From: Lineus longissimus
Lineage: Eukaryota > Nemertea > Pilidiophora > Heteronemertea > Lineidae
Assembly: GCF_910592395.1 (NCBI RefSeq)
Contig: NC_088313.1
Location: 19,670,437-19,734,436, forward strand
DNA length: 64,000 nucleotides
Reading direction: 5' to 3'
Shown here: positions 58,314 to 64,000 of the stretch, in pieces
Layout of the letters: the number at the start of each line of letters is the position of its first letter
Position numbering within the stretch: the first letter of the stretch is position 1
The notes under the pieces: generated by a model
What the model was told of the DNA's origin: nothing
The model's database searches: none
The model's input: the letters and a program-made list of their open reading frames with translations, nothing else
Program-made: the position numbers and the translations under genes

Positions 58314-60102
58314 GTAAGTAGTCAAGAACCATCGGCCAGGTACCTTGCACCAAGACAGGGCGGTCATACACTGCTTGGACTCATCCGTATTGAAGAAGAG
58401 TGATATATTTTTCATGCCTTTCTTTTATCCTGATGCTTAAAATCCAGTTCGGCCTCAAATTTTCCTGTCGCCATCCCTGTCTTTTTTCGAATTCCTGGAA
58501 ATGCCCTGTCATTTTGTGGTTTTGACAGCAGCACGGCTATTAAATCATAAATTTGTGGAAGGAATGAGACGGAATGAGTTTCAAGACGGCCATAGTCCGG
58601 GGAGTTTTAAGATGTGACTGTATGACATCAGAAAAAACGTTTGTTTTTTAAGAAGTGAAAGTATTTACCTTGTCTGCAGTGAACAAACATCCGATATTTG
58701 TACATTAGACAGTTGTGCATGCTATGGCAACTTTACTCAGACACCACCTTGTATGTTGTACCTCCTCTCAGGTGAGGAAATGGCAGTAACCGTGGATGGG
58801 TAATGAACTGTAGCTGTAGGACATGCTGCAGGAATAGTATTGACAGGATGGCACAGATCTGCACACGATCTACAAGACTGCCTACAAGACTGCCTTCTCG
58901 GCAGCTAGCAAACATCTTGTTTCCTCTTGTGTGCTTTTAAAATAGTGACTATCTCCATTACCGTACAGTAGTACGCCTTGCTCGATATTTATCTTTAAAA
59001 GAACCGGAGCATCCGTGGAATTGATTTTCTCTAAAAGGTAGCGAGGGACCTGTTGTGATGTTCGTGCCTAGCAACGAGCGCTGACTACGCTCGGTATCAT
59101 GTTACTGTCGTTTTCTAAATTGTAAAAGCACGATCGATAGTGCGACGATATGATTAAAGGGAGGCTGAAGTCGCATCACAGATGAACTTGAAAGGTTCGG
59201 ATGGGATTGTCTTGGTAGGATCTGTAGGCTAGAGTCACTTTGACTAATCAGCATTCCCAGGACTTGCTTGGAACAGTTTGGACAATAGATGGCTTGTCCA
59301 CAACCTGTGTCTCTGCCTATGTTGAAATCTGTGAAACCATGTCGGATGTGATAAGTCTGCCCTCTCCTCTCAAGCAAGGCCAGCAATACTCAGATAATTT
59401 TACCATTCCTTTCTTTCATGAAATTCAATCGAGTGTAGTTTCATTGTGATTTCGATTGAGCGTGTTTAGTGGTTTGAGGAATGTCTCAAAGGATAACCAC
59501 AGGATAAGTTGACCATAAAGATTCTCACAGGTCGTATTACGCTTGTTCATGAATGTTATAGAAATCGATTGAGATCTCTATCAAGATAGATCCTTATAAA
59601 TGACCTGTCGTGTCCATCACAGGATGAGCATTATATTACTTTGAATAACTCCTAACAGCCCTCTCAGTTGCCAATTAAGTAATTGAGCCGACTGTCCCTT
59701 TAACCCTTAAAGGGCTGTCACAAATACAATCAGTCATGCAGATGTTGGCTCAATTTTAAATCTGATAGAGGTATAAAGAGGTGTTTTATCCCCCTCCCCC
59801 TACCAATGACCAATAAGCTACCGTCATCTGGCCAGTTTCAGGCATCAGTTTTGATGGTGTGATGCTAAGCAGACAGTTACTGTTTGCATGAATATTCCTC
59901 CTGTCAGTGCAAATACAACCCCTAGGCAAATTCTTCATCTTAAACATCGTCTGGCCAATTTCAGACTTCTAACATCCTCAGGCAAACACGCAAGGGTTAA
60001 ATGAACTAACGCTGCCAGGACTAGATAAGATCTCGTAAAGTGGCATGCTCATCCTTCATCCAGATTGGATCTATGTTTGTTCATGTAATCCCTATTGTTC
60101 AG
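58314..60102. other. Unassigned interval
   Basis: The stretch 59100-59450 is open on both strands. On the plus strand a cag at 59257-59259 precedes a frame reading DLLGTVWTIDG in phase 0; on the minus strand a CPNCSKQ motif is visible. Neither can be chosen over the other by eye. Nothing else is recognised. Confidence 0.35.
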
Positions 60103-60158
60103 CAGAGCCCTTCAACCCTTATGCAACTCAACCAGTTGGAGCCCGGCCAAGAGGTCAG
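60103..60158 (+). other. Short exon-like segment
   Basis: The acceptor tcatgtaatccctattgttcag is followed by an open frame reading EPFNPYATQPVGARPRGQ, then gtagattg as a weak donor. Without splicing, the frame runs ten codons further to a stop at 60189. It may be an exon of the gene suggested by 55034 and 58210, although phases do not join directly. Confidence 0.3.
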
Positions 60159-61499
60159 GTAGATTGGGGTTGTTGTGCATCAAAACTCTAGCCCAACTGA
60201 CAAGACTCATCCATTGATTGAGTGTTTTCCATGTGCCTGTGATAGCAGGGCCAGGGAAAGGGTTCAGGCTGAATGTTTTTCAAGTAGGAACAGCATTAAG
60301 TGGCGTTCATATGATGGCAGCAGGGTCGTAGCTGATGGGACAAAGTCTTTTTGCCTCAGAATGCGAGAGAGATGTTTCAATCTGCCCCCTTCCCCAGTCT
60401 AAAAACATGACTAATAAGACCCTGCAGGGTGGGGAGAGCTGTGAAGGGTTCAGGATGTTATTAGTTGATGGTTCCTTAGAGGACATTGAACACCAACAAA
60501 GGGAATTCCTCAAATTTATTGCCCATGATTGCTTAGTAGCTGTTCTTAATGGACCCTTAATTCATTATCTATTTCTGTGAAGGGGGTGTTACCAGGGCAG
60601 TGGCCACCCACGTGGGACAGGGCGATGACTCCCTGTTATTCGATTCTTGTGTAAGCTTTTCAATATCAGTCTATCAGCCCTATCTGTTACAAAGAGGAAA
60701 CAACTAGTTTTTTCCTAACATGCTCTCACTGACAAGACATTTTAGTTGCAGCAACAGGCAACAAATATCACTTGAGACAAGTATCTCCCATTGCGGGTCA
60801 TCACAGGTGAAGTACCTGATGCTCCAAAGGCTTGCTATGGGAGGATGCCACCAAACACCAGATCTCAAAGCACATTGCAGCAACCGTTATTGCATGCAGC
60901 TGCAACAAAAATCTCTAATTTGTGAGCCACTTTCACCTGCTAAAGAAGCTGATTTATGAAGCATGTAATGAATGTATGATAATTTGTACACAGATATGAT
61001 TTATATAATGGCTTATAGTAGTTAGTGTCTGGTTTGAAAGGTGGGAAAGGCAGGTAGATAGAGAAACCAACCTGCTTTTAGAAGAATCTGTTGCGTAGTT
61101 CTGGTTGTAAAAATGTTAGAAATGTTGTTTGCGATTTACTTTTTGTGATGAAGTTGGGTTTTTATAGAAGAAAAACATCCAAATTGTGGTAATTTCAGGT
61201 TGAATCTTTTTGCAACAAGTTTGCCCAAGAAGTTTGAATGCTTACTAAACTACAAACACAAATGAAACGGCCAGGGGCCATTGTGCTCACCGTATACATC
61301 TTTTAGTAGGCAGGATCATGCTTAGTTTAGAGGTGAATATGGTGAACACAATCAGGCATGAAGACTTTTTTTAGATGTGTATTGATGTCAAGTAATAAGA
61401 CAGGGCAGTATATATAAATTTATGATCCAACCAATAATTGTCTATGACTTCAACAAGATCAATATCGTGTGATTGCTAAGAGTCCCTGCAATAAAAAAT
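60159..61499. other. No supported feature
   Basis: Open frames of 60-80 codons occur on both strands, for example 60175-60402, with no recognisable domain or splice layout. The sequence appears unique and AT-rich. Confidence 0.4.
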
Positions 61500-62595
61500 T
61501 CATCGAAAAAAAGTCATTAATAAGCAAGATATTGCACGTCCTACTTTTTCAGTTTTGACCCCCTGGTGGCCAAATCAAGAATCAGATGAGGCCAAAATTC
61601 GGTGTCAGAGATTATCTGATGTAGGGGGTTACATGTACCAACTTTCAAGTTCATAGCTTCAGCAGTTAAGAACGTGCCATAGTTACACTCTAATGGCCAA
61701 TTTACGCCATTTGACCTCTGTGACCTAGAAAAGGAGGTCAAATCCAAAAATCGTAGGACATGTGGTGTATCCTTGCTAGAAGTCCCTGCCATAAAAATTT
61801 TATCGAAAACAATTCACTCAAATAAGCAAGATATTGCACTTCTTCCTTTTTCCATTATGGCCCCCTGGTGGCCGAATAAAGAATCAGATCAGGCCAAAAT
61901 TCGGCATCAAAGGTTATCTGATGTAGGGGGTTATATGCACCAAGTTTCAAGTTCATAGCTTTACTGGTTAAGAAACGTGCCATAGTTTACACTCCAACGG
62001 CCAATTTACACCATATGACCTCTATGACCTTGAAAAGTAGGTCAAATTGAAAACCCGTAAGACATGTGATGTATTGTTCCTAAGAGTACCTACCATAAAA
62101 ATTTTATCGAAAACAAGTCACTTATAAGCGAGATATCACACTTTAGATATCTTTTTGCCCCCTGGTGGCAAAGTTGAGAATCAGATCAAACTGAAATTCA
62201 GCACCAGAGGCTATGTGATATAGGGGGTTATATGTACCAAGTTTCAAGTTCATAGCTTTAGTGGTTAAGAAACGTGCCATAGTTTACACTCTAACGGCCA
62301 ATTTACGCCATATGACCTCTGTGAACTTGAAAAGTAGGTCAAATTAAAAACCCGTATGATATAAGATGTATATTTGCTATGAGTACCTACAACACAAGTT
62401 TCATCGAAAACAAGTCACTAATAAGCGAGATATCACACTTTTTAGATATCGACATTTGGCCCCCTGGTGGCCAAGTTGAGAATCAGATCGGACCGAAATT
62501 CAGTGTCAGAGGTCACCTGACCTAGGGGGTGCTGTGTACAAAGTTTTAAGTTCATAGCCCTAGCGGTTAAGAAACGTGCCACTGTTTTTTAAATA

Positions 62596-62660
62596 GGATA
62601 CGACGACGGACGACGACGACGGACGACGGACACTGCGGTATTACATAAGACTCCCCTACA
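62596..62660. repeat. GAC-rich tail and conserved terminal motif, block 1
   Basis: A ggatacgacgacggacgacg microsatellite is followed by cactgcggtattacataaga and ctcccctacagtgagccaaaaa. The same string ends block 2 at 63731-63816. It looks like the shared 3' end of one composite element. Confidence 0.85.
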
Positions 62661-62679
62661 GTGAGCCAAAAATCAAGAA

Positions 62680-62825
62680 AATGTAAGATACAAGTCAGAA
62701 AAGACAAAAGGGAAAAGATAAAAAATAATAAAATAAAAAAATATTTTTGGCCGTCCCTGACCGGGGTTTGAACTCACGACCTTTGGATTGCCACAACACG
62801 AAAAACACAAAACATGCAATTTCGG
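62680..62825 (-). repeat. Insert between the two blocks, tRNA-like with A-rich flank
   Basis: The segment has an A-rich stretch (aaaataataaaataaaaaaa) next to gaccggggtttgaactcacgacc, which on the minus strand is B-box-like (gagttcaaaccccgg). It separates blocks that otherwise have the same unit, consistent with insertion of a SINE-like element. Confidence 0.4.
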
Positions 62826-63730
62826 CCATATCTGTGTCTGCGTTGTGACCTCTGTGACCTCGACAAGTAGGTCAAATTATAAACCCATATGATATATGAT
62901 GTATCCTTGCTATGAGTACCTACCACAAAAGTTTTACCGAAAACAAGTCATCAATAAGCGAGATATCACACTTTTTAGATATCCACATTCGACCCCCTGG
63001 TGGCCAAATTGAGAATCAGATCGGACCGATATTCAGCACAGGAGGTTATCTGATATAGGGGGTTATATGTACCAAGTTTCAAGTTCATAGCTGTGGCGGT
63101 TGAGAAACGTGCCATAGTTACGCTGAAACAGCCAATTTATGCCATTTGACCTCTGCAACCTTGAAAAGTAGGTCAAATTAAAAAATTGTACGATATATGA
63201 TGTATCCTTGCTATGAGTACCCACCACGAAAGTTTTATTGAAAACAAGTTATTGATAAGCGAATTATCACACTTTTTAGGTATCCACATTCGGCCCCCTG
63301 GTGGCCAAGTTGAGAATCAGATCAGACTGAAATTCAGCACCAGAGGTTATCTGGTATAGGGGGTTATATGTATTAAGTTTCAAGTTCATAACTGTGGAGG
63401 TTGAAAAACGTGCCATAGTTACACTGAAACAGCCAATTTACGCCATTTGACCTCTGTGACCTTGAAAAGTAGGTCAAATTAAAAACCCGTATGATATATG
63501 ATGTATCCTTGCTATGAGTACCTACCACAAAAATTTTATTCCAAACAAGTCATTAATAAGCGAGATATCACACTTTTTAGATATCTACATTCGGCCCCCT
63601 GGTGGCCAAATTAAGAATCAGATCGGACCGAAATTTAGTGTCACAGGTCATCTGACCAAGGGAGTCCTGTGTACAAAGTTACAAGTTCATAGGCTTAGCG
63701 GTTAAGAAACGTGCCACTGTTTTTGAAACA

Positions 63731-63816
63731 GGATACGACGACGACGGACGACGACAGACGACGACGGACGACGGACACTGCGGTATTGTAAAGACTCCCC
63801 TACGGTGAGCCAAAAA
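63731..63816. repeat. GAC-rich tail and conserved terminal motif, block 2
   Basis: ggatacgacgacgacggacg-type microsatellite, then cactgcggtattgtaaagac and tcccctacggtgagccaaaaa. It matches the end of block 1 with a few changes, about 1.14 kb further on. The window then continues about 180 bp with no recognised feature. Confidence 0.85.
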
Positions 63817-64000
63817 GGTTGTGGAAGTGTTCTGCTTTGTAAGGTATAACAGGGCGCGTAAAAGTGCAGTTATTCTGAGTTTCAGGTGAGCAGATTTTGG
63901 CACTGCAACAAATTCTGTTCCCATCATAAGTACTTTTGCCCAGGTGAGAGTCAGGTGACGACAAAACTTACACTTTGCAAAAAGGGTCAAACAGAGGTAT

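Larger units (their letters stand above)
61540..63720. repeat. ~300-bp tandem repeat family in two composite blocks
   Basis: The landmark ccccctggtggc occurs at about 61559, 61860, 62157, 62459, 62993, 63293 and 63594, so units are 297-302 bp apart within blocks of four and three. Each unit also has taggtcaaat, gcgagatatcaca, gaatcagatc, tagggggttatatgtac and gttaagaaacgtgcca. Both blocks end in a GAC-rich tail, and a separate insert lies between them. Units are not coding. Confidence 0.95.

Noticed and set aside
1-64000. CRISPR arrays, bacterial operons, integrated phage
   Set aside because: The tandem repeats lack unique spacers of uniform length, and all supported genes have spliceosomal introns. 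Nothing suggests a prokaryotic system.

Overview
The window is animal nuclear DNA. Genes are split by GT-AG introns, protein families are metazoan (two class A peptide GPCRs, an MFSD13A/TMEM180-type transporter, secreted proteins with signal peptides), and much of the sequence is satellite, minisatellite, MITE and SINE DNA. The repeat style, with GAC-rich tailed repeats, TA-flanked MITEs and tRNA-derived SINEs, fits a marine invertebrate. I cannot name the species or phylum from sequence alone.

Layout. 1-3992 is one side of a 41-bp satellite array with a higher-order duplication 37 monomers apart. 3993-8939 has no gene I can support. 8940-15688 (+) is a two-exon neuropeptide-type GPCR with a 5.6-kb intron. 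15689-30745 is a 15-kb gene-poor interval holding an internally deleted PIF/Harbinger element, hairpins, a long ATC microsatellite and tRNA-like SINE fragments. 30746-43963 (+) is a second GPCR, paralogous to the first, with an identically placed phase-1 intron of 12 kb. Nested in that intron on the minus strand is a complete four-exon gene (32511-35032) for a secreted Ig-like protein of unknown family. A strong inverted-repeat element and a possible orphan exon lie in the same intron.

46053-47821 (+) is a three-exon gene for a small secreted basic protein that I do not recognise. Partial relics of its last exon lie on both sides of that exon. 48541-48800 is a 34-bp minisatellite whose unit carries a perfect 14-bp palindrome matching a p53 half-site. 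49843-52682 (-) is a complete six-coding-exon MFSD13A/TMEM180 orthologue. From 53 to 60 kb there are only isolated exon-like segments, including a possible first exon at 55034, plus MITEs, a SINE and a 63-bp minisatellite. 61.5-63.8 kb is a composite of about 300-bp repeat units carrying nuclear-receptor half-sites and ending twice in a GAC-rich tail.

The two receptors form a local tandem duplication. Nothing in the sequence links the secreted genes or the transporter to them functionally. All splice models were made by eye from GT-AG signals, reading phase and, for the transporter, family similarity; none has transcript support here.
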